Shown: positions 19,013-27,886 of the stretch, in pieces
Layout: each line of letters begins with the position of its first letter
Numbering within the stretch: position 1 is the first letter of the stretch
NCBI GenBank assembly: GCA_036374175.1
Contig: DASUUH010000124.1
Coordinates: 1 to 64,000 of the forward strand
Source: JASLBX01 sp036374175
GTDB lineage: Bacteria; Actinomycetota; Actinomycetes; Jiangellales; Jiangellaceae
Direction: 5' to 3'
DNA: 64,000 nucleotides
Translations under genes and position numbers: made by a program
Notes under the pieces: model-generated
The model's input: only the letters and a program-made list of their open reading frames with translations
Told to the model about the DNA's origin: nothing
The model's database searches: none

Positions 19013-19065
19013 TGTCCGGCCGGACAGCGGCGTCGGCCCACTTCAGAGACTTGTCCGGCCGGACA
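19013..19065. repeat. Paired palindromes, 39 bp apart (after hypE)
   Basis: Two perfect copies of TGTCCGGCCGGACA at 19013-19026 and 19052-19065 with a 25-bp spacer. The nearer copy is 19 bp after the hypE stop, the same distance as at the CBS-BON locus. The pair is also 105 bp upstream of hydB, on the far side of the DosR-like box. Confidence 0.88.
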
Positions 19066-19084
19066 CGCGGCAATGGGTGGTGGG

Positions 19085-20143
19085 TCAACAGATGCGGGGG
19101 AGTTGTTCGCCGATGAGCATGTCGACGATCCGCTGCGCGCCGACCAGCGTCCGCGCGGTCACCCGGCCCGGATGATCCAGGACGGCCCGGCCGATCCGGG
19201 TGGCACCGAACCCCTCCGGTACCGAACGCATCGCCGCGAGCACAGCGTCGGCGGCCTGTGGTGCGATGAACGCCACCAGGCAACCTTCATTCGCGACGTG
19301 CAGTGGATCGAGACCCAGCAGCTCGCAGGCGGCGGAAACCGGCGCGGGCACTGGCACCGACGATTCGTCGATGACTACGCCCACGCCGGCCGCTGCGGCG
19401 ATCTCGTTGAGTGCCGACGCGATCCCTCCGCGCGTCGGATCTCGGACCGCATGCACAGCAGAACCGCCGGCCTCGACCATCGCCTGCACGAGGCGATGAA
19501 GCGGCTGGGTGTCCGACGCGACGTCGCCGTCGAAACCGAGCCCTTCCCGCACGCTCAGCACCGTGACGCCGTGTGCGCCGATCGGACCAGATAGCAGCAC
19601 GACGTCACCGGCGACGGGCCTGGCTGCCGAGAACCGAGCCCGCGGCAGCCGCCGCCCGATGCCTGTCGTGGTCACGAACAGGCCGTCCGCTGCTCCTCGG
19701 CCCACCACCTTCGAGTCGCCAGTGACCACCGAGACGCCGGCGGCCCGCGCCGCCTCGCCGACCGAGGTGGCGACTCGGCGTAGGTCGTCGAGCGGGAAGC
19801 CCTCCTCGATCACGAACGCCAGCGACAGGGCGATCGGTTCGCCGCCCATCACCGCGACGTCATTGATTGTGCCGTGTACGGCAAGCCGGCCGATGTCTCC
19901 GCCCGGGAAAAACAGCGGGCTGACGACGAACGAATCGGTGCTCATAACCAACTCGACGCCGTCGACGTCGAAGACCGCCGCGTCCTCCAGTGGGCCGGCG
20001 GGGGCCGCCGCACCGAGCGCCGGCACGATCACCTCACGGACCAGCGCCGCGGACAACTGGCCCCCGGAGCCGTGCCCGAGCAGAACACGCTCAGTCTCAA
20101 CCCGCGGTGCCGGGCAGCTGAGCTCGGCTGGATTTGCGGTCAT
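19085..20143 (-). CDS. hypE: Hydrogenase maturation protein HypE
   Basis: A 352-residue carbamoyl dehydratase that turns the carbamoyl group on its C-terminal cysteine into the cyanide ligand of the NiFe active site. The protein ends PRIC, the invariant HypE tail. The ATP-binding motif region HGTINDVAVMGGEP and the segment DPTRGGIASALNEIA are typical. The ATG at 20143 overlaps the hypD stop as ATGA and has a GGGAGGA ribosome site. It is the last of the four hyp genes here. Confidence 0.95.
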   Translation of the reverse strand: MTANPAELSCPAPRVETERVLLGHGSGGQLSAALVREVIVPALGAAAPAGPLEDAAVFDVDGVELVMSTDSFVVSPLFFPGGDIGRLAVHGTINDVAVMGGEPIALSLAFVIEEGFPLDDLRRVATSVGEAARAAGVSVVTGDSKVVGRGAADGLFVTTTGIGRRLPRARFSAARPVAGDVVLLSGPIGAHGVTVLSVREGLGFDGDVASDTQPLHRLVQAMVEAGGSAVHAVRDPTRGGIASALNEIAAAAGVGVVIDESSVPVPAPVSAACELLGLDPLHVANEGCLVAFIAPQAADAVLAAMRSVPEGFGATRIGRAVLDHPGRVTARTLVGAQRIVDMLIGEQLPRIC

Positions 20144-21228
20144 CGCGTCCTCCCGGCTATGTAGTAGGCCGCGCAGGTGCCTTCGGTCGACACCATCGGC
20201 GCGCCGAGTGGCGTACGCGGCGTGCATGCCGACCCGTAGGCCGCGCAGTCGGTCGGCACCGCGGCGCCGGTCAGGATCCGGCCGGCGATGCAGTCCGGAT
20301 GCTCGTCGGCGTGGACGTCCAGCACGCCGAACCGCCGCTCAGCGTCGAAGTCTGCATACTCGTCGGCGAGCCCGAGACCGCTGGTCGGAATCGTGCCGAT
20401 GCCTCGCCAGGCTCTGTCGGTCACCCGGAACACCCGGGCGATGGCGTCCTGCGCCGCTGTGTTACCCGAGCGCCGGACCGCACGCACGTACTGGTTCTCG
20501 ACCGTGGCGCGGCCGCTCTCGAGCTGGCGGACCGCCATCAGGATGCCCTCGAGAAGATCGAGCGGCTCGAAGCCCGTGACCACGATCGGTACGCCGTACC
20601 GTGCGGCGATCGGCTCGTATTGGGTCCAGCCCATGACCGCACATACATGGCCGGCGGCCAAGAAGCCCTGCACCTCGCAGTCCGGCGCATCGAGAATCGC
20701 GGTGATCGCCGGCGGCACCAGCACGTGGCTGACCAGGATGCTGAAGTTGGCCAGCCCGAGCTCGGCAGCGCGGAGCACCGTCATCGCGTTGGCGGGCGCC
20801 GTCGTCTCGAACCCGACCGCGAAGAAGACCACCTGCCGGTCGGGTTCGCGCTGGGCGATGCGGATCGCGTCGATCGGGGAGTACACCACCCGCACGTCGG
20901 CGCCGCGCGCCTTCAGCGCGAGCAGGTCGGTGTTCGACCCGGGGACGCGCAGCATGTCCCCGAAGCTGGTGAACGTCACCTCCGGGCGCTCGGCGATGCG
21001 CAGCGCCTTGTCGAGCAGTTCGAGCGGCGTGACGCACACCGGGCACCCGGGGCCGTGGATCATCCGCATGCCGGCCGGTAAGAGCTCGTCGATGCCCTGG
21101 CGCACAAGGGTGTGAGTCTGCCCGCCGCAGACCTCCATGAGCGCCCACGGCTTCGTGGCCGTCGTGTGCAGCTCGGCGAGCAGTCGCCGGGCCAGGCCGG
21201 GATCGCGGTACTCGTCCAGGTACTTCAT
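20140..21228 (-). CDS. hypD: Hydrogenase maturation protein HypD
   Basis: A 362-residue Fe-S scaffold that, with HypC, assembles the Fe(CN)2CO unit. Conserved cysteine motifs are visible: MEVCGGQTHT, HGPGCPVCVTP, FAVGFETTAP and the C-terminal cluster ligands around DCAAYGSACTP and TEGTCAAYY. Length is normal. It overlaps hypC by 4 bp and hypE by 4 bp. Confidence 0.95.
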   Translation of the reverse strand: MKYLDEYRDPGLARRLLAELHTTATKPWALMEVCGGQTHTLVRQGIDELLPAGMRMIHGPGCPVCVTPLELLDKALRIAERPEVTFTSFGDMLRVPGSNTDLLALKARGADVRVVYSPIDAIRIAQREPDRQVVFFAVGFETTAPANAMTVLRAAELGLANFSILVSHVLVPPAITAILDAPDCEVQGFLAAGHVCAVMGWTQYEPIAARYGVPIVVTGFEPLDLLEGILMAVRQLESGRATVENQYVRAVRRSGNTAAQDAIARVFRVTDRAWRGIGTIPTSGLGLADEYADFDAERRFGVLDVHADEHPDCIAGRILTGAAVPTDCAAYGSACTPRTPLGAPMVSTEGTCAAYYIAGRTR

Positions 21229-21491
21229 GCCGAGCGCTCCGGCAGCGGTTCGCCCAGCTCACCTTCGAGGGCACCGTCCATTGCCCGCAGCACCTCGAGG
21301 GTGCGCTCGGCCTCGGCCTGGTCGACGGTGGTGATGGCGAAGCCCACATGGACGATGACGTAATCGCCCAGCCCCGCCTCGGGCGTGTAGGCGAGGCAGA
21401 CGTCCTTGCGGATACCGCCGAAATCGACGACGCCCATGACCACGCCGCCATCGGTGATCTCGATGATCCGGCCCGGAATGCCGAGGCACAT
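21225..21491 (-). CDS. hypC: Hydrogenase maturation chaperone HypC
   Basis: An 88-residue HypC/HupF chaperone. It begins MCLGIPGRII with the essential cysteine 2, and has the family segment DYVIVHVGFAI. HypC carries the iron unit to the hydrogenase large-subunit precursor. Its usual client, a large subunit, is not encoded in this window. It starts 4 bp after the hypF stop. Confidence 0.95.
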   Translation of the reverse strand: MCLGIPGRIIEITDGGVVMGVVDFGGIRKDVCLAYTPEAGLGDYVIVHVGFAITTVDQAEAERTLEVLRAMDGALEGELGEPLPERSA

Positions 21492-21495
21492 GAGA

Positions 21496-23805
21496 TCAGC
21501 CACCTCCCAACCTGGCGGCCGCGACGGCGACCTGGCCGTAGCTGATGCCACCGTCGTTGGTAGGCACCTGCTCGTTGAGGAAGACGAAGAACCCCTCATC
21601 GCGCAACGCACCCACCAACCTGCTGGCCAACAGCTGGTTCTGGAACACCCCGCCGGACAAGCAGACCGTCCGCAAACCGGATTCCTGCGCCGCCTCGAGG
21701 CACAGCGCCACCGTCACGGCGACGACGGTCATGTGGAACGCCGCGGCTAACCGGGAGGTTGCCTCGCCGTCGGCCATCGCGGCCAGCAGTGCGGTGATCG
21801 TTGGTGCCGGGTCGTAAACCCAGAGCCCGTCTGCGCGGGTGAGCCGCCAGGGCAGTTCGCCGGCCAGTTCGCCGCCTGCCGCCCGCTCGAGTGCGATCGC
21901 GGCCTCACCCTCGAAGGTCGCGTCATCACGGACCGAAAGCAGGCTGGACACCGCATCGAACAAACGGCCGGCGCTGGACGCCCGAGGACTGTTCACCGCG
22001 CGCTCGATCATCCGCCGGACCGCGTCGACCTCTCGGTCGGGCAGGCGGTCGGTGAAGGTGTGGGCCAACTCCGGGTCGACGGCGGGCCCGCCCAGGTCTT
22101 CGGCGCCGAAGAGGTAGCCGAGCGCCATTCGGGCCGGGCGCCGGATCGCGGCCTCACCTCCTGGCAGCGGTGCCGTGCCGAACCGGCCGATCCGCCGGTA
22201 CCGGGCCAGGTCGGCCACCAGCAACTCGCCTCCCCACAGCGTGCCGTCGTCGCCCCAGCCCAGGCCGTCGTACGCGACGCCGAGGAACGGCTCGGTGATG
22301 CCATGCTCGGCGGCGCATGATGCGACGTGCGCGTGGTGGTGCTGGACCGGCACCCGCTGCCCGGCGAGCCAGTTTCGCTGCGCATACTGCGTCGACAGGT
22401 AACCGGGGTGCAGGTCGTGGGCCACGGCTCTGGGCGAGATGTCGACCAGGCGCGACAGGTGATCGAGCGTCTGCTGGAAAGCGGTGTAGGTGTCGTGGTC
22501 GGAGAGATCGCCGATGTGCGGGCTCAGTATCGCCCGGTCGTCTTCGGCGAGTGCGAAGGTGTGCTTGAGCTGGGCGCCCATGCCCAGCAGGGGGCGAGGC
22601 AGCTGGTACGGAAGCGCGATCGCCTCGGGAGCGTAGCCCCTGGCTCGCCGGATCGCGGCCGGCCGGCCGGCTAGCACCCGGACCACCGAGTCGTCGTACC
22701 TGGCCCGGATGCGCCGGTCGTGGGTCAAGAAGGCGTCGGCGATCCCGCCGAGGCGGTCGAGTGCGTTCACGTCGTCGATGGCGATCGGTTCGTCCGACCG
22801 GTTGCCGCTGGTGACCACCAGCGGCCGGTCGAGATCGCGCAACAGGAGGTGATGCAGGGGGGTGTACGGCAGGAACAGGCCCACTTGATCGGTCCCGGGA
22901 TGCACCCCGTACGCCAGCACCGGTGGGTCGGCGCGTGCGGTCAGCAGCACGATGGGCCGGGCGACCGAGGTGAGCTGGCGCTCTTCGACCGGCCTGATCC
23001 AGGCCAGCTCATGAGCGGTGACGGTGTCCCGCACCATCACCGCGAACGGCTTGGCCGGACGATGTTTGCGCTTGCGGAGCAGGTTCACGGCCTCGGGATC
23101 GGTGGCGTCACACACCAGCTGGTATCCGCCCAGACCCTTGATCGCGACGATGCCCCCGGCGGCGATCGTGGCCTCGGCGGCGCGCAGCGGGTCGTCGGGT
23201 ATTTCGCCATTGCTCGCGTGCGGCCCCGGAGCCAACCAGGACAACTGCGGGCCGCACGCAGGGCACGCCACCGGCTCGGCGTGAAAGCGGCGGTCGGTCG
23301 GATCGGTGTACTCGGCGGCGCACGCGGCGCACAGTTCGAACGGCGCCATCGTCGTCCGGCACCTGTCATAAGGCAGTTCGGCGATGACGGTCGCCCGCGG
23401 CCCACAGTTGGTGCAGTTGATGAACGGGTACCGGTACCTGCGGTCGTGCGGGTCGAACAGCTCGCGCAGGCAGTCGTCGCACGTCGCCAGGTCCGGTGGC
23501 ACGTCGCGATGACCGGCCTGATCGACGCTGTCGAGCACCCGGAAGCCCTGGCCGCTGGCATGGTGGCTGGGCAGGTCCGACACGACGACGGAGCTGACGG
23601 CGGCCTGCGCGGGGGCCTCGGCGGCAAGCCGCTGGGCCAGCGCGGTCAATGCGTCGGCCGAGCCGGTCGCCTCGATCACGACGTGGCCGCCGGCGTTCTG
23701 CACCCAGCCGGTCAGTCCAAGCGCGGTCGCCAGGCGAACGACGTACGGCCGGAAACCGACGCCCTGCACGGCGCCGTGAACGTCAAGCCGGCGAGCGATT
23801 GCCAT
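21496..23805 (-). CDS. hypF: Carbamoyltransferase HypF
   Basis: A 769-residue enzyme that makes the carbamoyl group for HypE from carbamoyl phosphate and ATP. In order: acylphosphatase domain (residues 1-90, HGAVQGVGFRPYVVRLA), two zinc-finger motifs (CDDCLRELFDPHDRRY to CTNCGPR, and CAACAAEY to CPACGP), YrdC-like domain (about 200-380, IVAIKGLGGYQLVCDA), and Kae1-like C-terminal domain with VQHHHAHVASC and LSGGVFQNQLL. Length is full. The ATG at 23805 is 11 bp after the DUF1876 stop, so it probably shares that gene's promoter. Confidence 0.95.
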   Translation of the reverse strand: MAIARRLDVHGAVQGVGFRPYVVRLATALGLTGWVQNAGGHVVIEATGSADALTALAQRLAAEAPAQAAVSSVVVSDLPSHHASGQGFRVLDSVDQAGHRDVPPDLATCDDCLRELFDPHDRRYRYPFINCTNCGPRATVIAELPYDRCRTTMAPFELCAACAAEYTDPTDRRFHAEPVACPACGPQLSWLAPGPHASNGEIPDDPLRAAEATIAAGGIVAIKGLGGYQLVCDATDPEAVNLLRKRKHRPAKPFAVMVRDTVTAHELAWIRPVEERQLTSVARPIVLLTARADPPVLAYGVHPGTDQVGLFLPYTPLHHLLLRDLDRPLVVTSGNRSDEPIAIDDVNALDRLGGIADAFLTHDRRIRARYDDSVVRVLAGRPAAIRRARGYAPEAIALPYQLPRPLLGMGAQLKHTFALAEDDRAILSPHIGDLSDHDTYTAFQQTLDHLSRLVDISPRAVAHDLHPGYLSTQYAQRNWLAGQRVPVQHHHAHVASCAAEHGITEPFLGVAYDGLGWGDDGTLWGGELLVADLARYRRIGRFGTAPLPGGEAAIRRPARMALGYLFGAEDLGGPAVDPELAHTFTDRLPDREVDAVRRMIERAVNSPRASSAGRLFDAVSSLLSVRDDATFEGEAAIALERAAGGELAGELPWRLTRADGLWVYDPAPTITALLAAMADGEATSRLAAAFHMTVVAVTVALCLEAAQESGLRTVCLSGGVFQNQLLASRLVGALRDEGFFVFLNEQVPTNDGGISYGQVAVAAARLGGG

Positions 23806-23815
23806 GTGGCCGCAC

Positions 23816-24085
23816 TCAACGCGCGAGGTGGACTGATTCGTGGGTGACGTCCTCGATGTCCTCGGTGGTCGCCCGTAGTAGGCGCTGGGCGAGCTCCGAT
23901 AGGGCGCGGGCCACTGCCAACTCGTCACCGATCTCGGGGACGTTCACATCGTGCGGGTTGCGACGGGCAAAACCCACACCCGTGACGTGCGCGCCGTCAC
24001 GAGTGCGCAGTCGTGCCTCCGCGCGAGTGGAGTCGTCGTCGTGCTCGTCGATGAAGATGTCGACGGCCCAGTGTTTGGTGGCGGT
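23816..24085 (-). CDS. DUF1876 protein (Rv1738/Rv2632c-like)
   Basis: An 89-residue small protein of the DUF1876 family, whose mycobacterial members Rv1738 and Rv2632c include strongly DosR-induced ones; Rv1738 has been compared structurally to ribosome hibernation factors. The typical segments are WAVDIFIDEHDDDSTRAEAR and GVGFARRNPHDVNVPEIGDE. The ATG at 24085 has an AGGAGGCG ribosome site. The divergent region upstream holds two DosR-like boxes. It heads the transcript that continues into hypF, hypC, hypD and hypE. Confidence 0.9.
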   Translation of the reverse strand, partial: TATKHWAVDIFIDEHDDDSTRAEARLRTRDGAHVTGVGFARRNPHDVNVPEIGDELAVARALSELAQRLLRATTEDIEDVTHESVHLAR

Positions 24086-24147
24086 CATCGGTTTTCGCCT
24101 CCTGTGTGGTCGTGCTTCGACGCTAGGAGTTCCCGTCCGGGAGGGGG

Positions 24148-24185
24148 AGGGCCGAAGGGCCCGTCTGGCGGGGACAAGCTGCCCT
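24148..24185. promoter_or_regulatory. Two DosR-like boxes, DUF1876 / DUF1918 divergent promoter
   Basis: AGGGCCGAAGGGCCCG at 24148-24163 and GGGACAAGCTGCCCT at 24171-24185, about 22 bp centre to centre. They lie between two small genes reading apart (starts 24085 and 24237) whose mycobacterial relatives are DosR targets. Confidence 0.6.
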
Positions 24186-24236
24186 AGGTCGTGTGCCGGC
24201 GCCGGTGGTGTCGTGGAACCACGGAAGGGAGAAGTT

Positions 24237-24437
24237 ATGTATGCGACAGTCGGTGACCGGATCGTCATCAAGGCACACCACGTCGGCGAGCACGAGCGGG
24301 ACGGCGAAGTTCTGGAAGTACGCGGTGACCACGGCCGCCCGCCCTACCTGGTGCGCTGGAACGACGGTCACGAGGCGCTGGTCTTTCCGGGCCCGGATGC
24401 CGTCATCCAGCGGTTCGACCGGCACGGCGCGGCGTAG
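24237..24437 (+). CDS. DUF1918 protein (Rv0569/Rv2302-like)
   Basis: A 66-residue protein of the DUF1918 family, a small SH3-like barrel of unknown function (MYATVGDRIVIKAHHVGE, then PPYLVRWNDGHEALVFPG). The mycobacterial member Rv0569 belongs to the dormancy regulon. The ATG at 24237 follows GGAAGGGAGAAG. It ends 9 bp from the convergent flavodoxin gene. Confidence 0.9.
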   Translation: MYATVGDRIVIKAHHVGEHERDGEVLEVRGDHGRPPYLVRWNDGHEALVFPGPDAVIQRFDRHGAA

Positions 24438-24446
24438 GCCGGCGGT

Positions 24447-24983
24447 TCAGGGGCGTGGGCCGGCTGCGCGGCTGCCGCGGGCCCATACCACGCCCACCTG
24501 CTCACCCCACGCCTCGGCGCGGTCGAGTTCGCCGTCGACAAGCGGGCCGGTAACGTCGGTCACGAGGAACGACTCCGGTGCCGTGACCAGCCGGAACCGC
24601 TGCCAGTTGAGGCGTTTGTAGGCCGCTTTGGCCGCCGAGCCTGGCAGCCATGACTTGTTGATCTTGGTGTCGAAAGCGGCCGCAGGGAGTTCGTCGCGCA
24701 TGTGCACGACTTTGCTCAGCCACTCGCGGATGCCCTCTCCGCTGGACACGACTGAGCCGTTGCCCTGTTTGGCGGCGTCACGGCGGGTACTGTCGCGAGA
24801 CATTCCGAACGCGTGCGTCGGCCCGCCGACGATCAGAAGGGCGATATCTTCGCCCAGATCCGTGGGCGCTGCACCGACCTCCATCACGTCGGCTGGAATC
24901 CACCGCTCCAGGCCTTTCGCGACGGCGTGTGCGACCGCCCGGGTGTTGCCGAACATCGATTCATAGACGACAAGGGCACGCAT
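24447..24983 (-). CDS. Flavodoxin family protein
   Basis: A 178-residue flavodoxin-like protein. The FMN phosphate loop is ESMFGNTRAVAHAVAKGL near the N terminus (from residue 8), and the second loop contains VGGPTHAFGMSRD. It may carry electrons at low potential, for example from the ferredoxin oxidoreductase or hydrogenase systems here, but no partner is shown. It starts 11 bp after the XRE regulator stop and probably shares a transcript with it. Confidence 0.85.
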   Translation of the reverse strand: MRALVVYESMFGNTRAVAHAVAKGLERWIPADVMEVGAAPTDLGEDIALLIVGGPTHAFGMSRDSTRRDAAKQGNGSVVSSGEGIREWLSKVVHMRDELPAAAFDTKINKSWLPGSAAKAAYKRLNWQRFRLVTAPESFLVTDVTGPLVDGELDRAEAWGEQVGVVWARGSRAAGPRP

Positions 24984-24993
24984 GACCAATCCC

Positions 24994-25263
24994 CTACCTT
25001 CCCGCTGTGGCCCCGGCCTCGTCCGCTCGCCGTTCGGCCACCGGCCGTCGCGTGCCGAGCAACTGGCGCGGCGTGGTCTCGAGTGCGGCGGCCAGCCGCC
25101 AGAGCACTCCGGCGTCGACATCAGCCGGTCGTTCCTCGATGTCCTTGATGTACCCCTCGGGCATCCGAGCGCGCCGCGCCACCTGGGCTCGGCTCAAGCC
25201 GAGCTGCCGACGGCGGTGTGCCGCGCGTCCGCCCAGGTCACCGGGCTTCTTCGAGGTCTCCAT
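24994..25263 (-). CDS. XRE-family helix-turn-helix regulator
   Basis: An 89-residue DNA-binding protein with a Cro/CI helix-turn-helix (about residues 12-65: RRRQLGLSRAQVARRARMP, then IKDIEERPADVDAGVLWRL). A disordered arginine-rich tail follows. I use the ATG at 25263; a GTG at 25335 would add 24 residues, and neither has a clear ribosome binding site. It lies just ahead of the flavodoxin gene and may control it. Confidence 0.8.
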   Translation of the reverse strand: METSKKPGDLGGRAAHRRRQLGLSRAQVARRARMPEGYIKDIEERPADVDAGVLWRLAAALETTPRQLLGTRRPVAERRADEAGATAGR

Positions 25264-25490
25264 GGCTTCAGGATGGCTTTGCGGCACCCGGCTCAGGCAG
25301 AGGACAACCTCATGCGCGCATGGGTCTAATGTCACCGGCTACGCCGACCTTCGGCGGTACTCACAGGGCGGGCCGGTGGCGGAGTTTTAGGTATGTGCAC
25401 GAATCGGTGCCACGACTGCCGTCGCGGATGCCGGTCCGCCCAGTCGCCATCACACTGGTGGTGTGCCCGTAACAGCGTGAGGTGATTGCC

Positions 25491-26471
25491 ATGACAGACC
25501 GTACGCCCGCCACCTTCGACTCGGCCGTACGAGAACAACTCGTCGGTGCGGCGATCCTTGCGCCGTCGATGCACAACACCCAGCCGTGGCGGTTCCGGTT
25601 CAGAGGGCACACCATCGAAGTGCACCGCGATCCGCGGTACGAACTTCCAGCCGAGGACCCGGATCGGCGGATGGCCATGATCAGCATTGGCGCCGCCGTG
25701 TTCAACTTGCGGGTCGCGGCGGCGAACCTGGATTGTGACACCAACGTCACCCTCCACGACAGGACCGACCGGACATTGGCGGCAGAGGTCTGGCTCGGCG
25801 CGCCGGCTCCGGACGATCGGCCGCAGCTCGCCGATCTGTATCCGCTGCTGGGCCGCCGCCGCACGAACCGCGCGCCGTTTGCTGATCGCGACATTCCGCT
25901 GCCGGTTCGGGCCGCGATCAACAAGGCGGCGGATGCTGAGGGCGTCATTCTGGAGTGGGTCACCGAGCCGGCCCGGCGGGATTGGTTGCTCCGCCTGACC
26001 GGCGAGGCCAACATGTCCGACGACCTCGATCCGCTCCGGCTGTCTGAGCGCCACCACTGGGTTGGCGGCGAACGTGACCACGACGGCGTCCCGTCCGCCG
26101 CGTTAGGACCCCGGCCGCGCCGGCGTTCGGCGCCGGTGCGCGACCTGGCGGCAGACCGCCGTGACCGGGCCCGGCCGACGGGTGAGTTCGAGGCGCACCC
26201 GGTGCTGGCCGTGCTCGCCACCCGCCGCGACAGTCCCCGGGACTGGCTCGTTGCCGGTCAGGCCATGCAGCGTGTGCTGCTGGTCGCCACCCGAGAAGGC
26301 CTGGCAGCGTCCCTGCTCACGCAGGCGATCGAGCACTCTGAGTTGCGCTGGCTGGTCCGGGATCCGATGGGGGGATGGTCCGAGCCGCAGGTTGTGATGC
26401 GGCTGGGTTACGGCCCGGAGGCGTCGCCGACGCCGCGGCGCCCGATCGTCGAGTTCATAGATCCGGATTAG
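25491..26471 (+). CDS. Acg-type nitroreductase family protein
   Basis: A 326-residue protein of the Acg subfamily of FMN-binding nitroreductases, which include the mycobacterial DosR targets Rv2032 (acg), Rv3127 and Rv3131. Signature: ILAPSMHNTQPWRFRF near residue 20 and GRRRTNRAPF near residue 125. Acg proteins bind FMN in a closed pocket and are thought to store flavin rather than reduce nitro compounds. The ATG at 25491 follows GTGAGGTGATTGCC. No strong DosR-like box was found directly upstream (155-bp gap). Confidence 0.9.
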   Translation: MTDRTPATFDSAVREQLVGAAILAPSMHNTQPWRFRFRGHTIEVHRDPRYELPAEDPDRRMAMISIGAAVFNLRVAAANLDCDTNVTLHDRTDRTLAAEVWLGAPAPDDRPQLADLYPLLGRRRTNRAPFADRDIPLPVRAAINKAADAEGVILEWVTEPARRDWLLRLTGEANMSDDLDPLRLSERHHWVGGERDHDGVPSAALGPRPRRRSAPVRDLAADRRDRARPTGEFEAHPVLAVLATRRDSPRDWLVAGQAMQRVLLVATREGLAASLLTQAIEHSELRWLVRDPMGGWSEPQVVMRLGYGPEASPTPRRPIVEFIDPD

Positions 26472-26493
26472 GGCCGGCTGGACCTGTTACCGG

Positions 26494-26508
26494 GGGACCT
26501 TTGGACCT
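26494..26508. promoter_or_regulatory. DosR-like box upstream of CBS gene
   Basis: GGGACCTTTGGACCT, about 60 bp ahead of the CBS protein start at 26561. A second, weaker candidate (TTAGGGCCGGCTGGACC, 26468-26484) overlaps the end of the nitroreductase gene, about 25 bp away. Confidence 0.55.
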
Positions 26509-26560
26509 GCCGGTTCGGCCGATCACGGCCATACCGTCAAAGCAGGACGAGGAGGTTGCC

Positions 26561-26953
26561 ATGCGAACGCTCGTTGAGGACCTGATGGCCACCGACGTTG
26601 CGGCGGTGTGCACCGACACGCCTACCCGTGCGATTGCCGAGTTGCTGGACAGCCGGCGAGTCAGTGCGGTGCCCGTGGTCGATCTGCAAAATCGCGTGGT
26701 CGGCATCGTGTCCGAAGCTGACATCATCCACCACCGGTACACCGATGGCACCGCCGAGAAGATCATGTCCCGTCCGGCGATCACAGTTCGTGCGGACCAG
26801 CCTGCCGACGCTGCAGCTCAGCTCATCGACCACTTCGGCATCAAGCGTCTGCCAGTCGTCGACGACCTCGGCCGGCTGGTCGGAATCATCAGCCGCGGCG
26901 ACCTGGTCCACCTCTATGCGCGTGGCGGCATATTCCGGGCCGCCGACGCGTAG
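26561..26953 (+). CDS. CBS domain pair protein (Hrp1-like)
   Basis: A 130-residue protein consisting only of two CBS repeats (LMATDVAAVCTDT to VVGIVSEADII, then IMSRPAITVRA to LVGIISRGDLV), like mycobacterial Hrp1 (Rv2626c), a prominent DosR target. It probably binds an adenine nucleotide and senses energy state; the partner is unknown. A strong GAGGAGG site precedes the ATG. It is followed after 26 bp by a universal stress protein gene and both likely share the box at 26494. Confidence 0.9.
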   Translation: MRTLVEDLMATDVAAVCTDTPTRAIAELLDSRRVSAVPVVDLQNRVVGIVSEADIIHHRYTDGTAEKIMSRPAITVRADQPADAAAQLIDHFGIKRLPVVDDLGRLVGIISRGDLVHLYARGGIFRAADA

Positions 26954-26979
26954 ATCTTTTGGCTCGAAAGGAGCTGGCA

Positions 26980-27864
26980 ATGTCGAACACGGAACTCAGC
27001 AAACTCGTAGTGGTAGGGGTCGACGGTTCGACCGATGCGTTGCATGCGCTCGACTGGGCGGCCAACAAAGCGGCCCAACACGGCTGGCCGCTGCGGCTGG
27101 TGAACGCCTACCAGCCGATTATCGCAGCGCTGCCGGCGGTCGCCGTCCAGCTGCCCGAAGTCACGGAGGAGTCCCAGCGCATCCTCGAACATGCTCGCGA
27201 GTGGGTCGCGGCAACACATCCCGACCTGGCAGTGTCGACCATGAGCGCCGAAGGCCCAGCCCCCCGCATTCTGCTGGAGGCCAGCAAGCGGGCCCGGCTG
27301 CTTGTGGTGGGCAGGGAGGGGCTCGGCCGGTTCGCCGAACTGGCCCTCGGCTCGGTGTCGCAGGCGTGTGCGGCCCGGTCGACCACGCCGGTGGCAGTCA
27401 TCCCGACGGACTGGGAGCCACCGCCCGAACCGCACGGACGAGTCGTGGTAGGCGTGGACGGCTCGGCGAACTGCCAGGCCGCCGTCCAGTACGCGTTCGA
27501 GGCCGCCTCGGAGCGGAACGCCGACCTCCTCGTGGTCTTCGCGTGGCACCAGCCGACCAGGTGGCCCGAAGGATGGCCGCTCACCGGCGATAACAAGCCC
27601 CGGTTCCCCGCGGACTACGACTTCATCCTTTCGGAGTCGATCGCCGGCTGGCGGGAGAAGTACCCGGATGTCGCCGTCACGACCATCGGCGAGAGCGAAC
27701 ACCCGGCCGAGGCGCTGGCTCGCCACTCGGCCGAGGCGGATCTGGTTGTGATCGGCGGACGGGGGCACGGCACCGTGACCGGCATGCTGCTCGGTTCGGT
27801 GGCGCGAGCGATCTTGCGGCACGTCGACCGGCCGATCATCGTCGTGCACCAGCCTGAGAGCTGA
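26980..27864 (+). CDS. Universal stress protein, tandem-domain
   Basis: A 294-residue protein of two UspA domains (LVVVGVDGSTDALHALDWAA at the start and RVVVGVDGSANCQAAVQYAF at about 150), like Rv2623-type proteins. The second domain ends with the full ATP-binding loop VIGGRGHGTVTGMLLGSVA; the first has VVGREGLGRFAELALGSVS. ATP binding is therefore likely in both. The ATG at 26980 has AAAGGAG. Downstream lie three 14-bp palindromes. Confidence 0.93.
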   Translation: MSNTELSKLVVVGVDGSTDALHALDWAANKAAQHGWPLRLVNAYQPIIAALPAVAVQLPEVTEESQRILEHAREWVAATHPDLAVSTMSAEGPAPRILLEASKRARLLVVGREGLGRFAELALGSVSQACAARSTTPVAVIPTDWEPPPEPHGRVVVGVDGSANCQAAVQYAFEAASERNADLLVVFAWHQPTRWPEGWPLTGDNKPRFPADYDFILSESIAGWREKYPDVAVTTIGESEHPAEALARHSAEADLVVIGGRGHGTVTGMLLGSVARAILRHVDRPIIVVHQPES

Positions 27865-27886
27865 CGCTCGGCCCGCTGTTCCGGGT

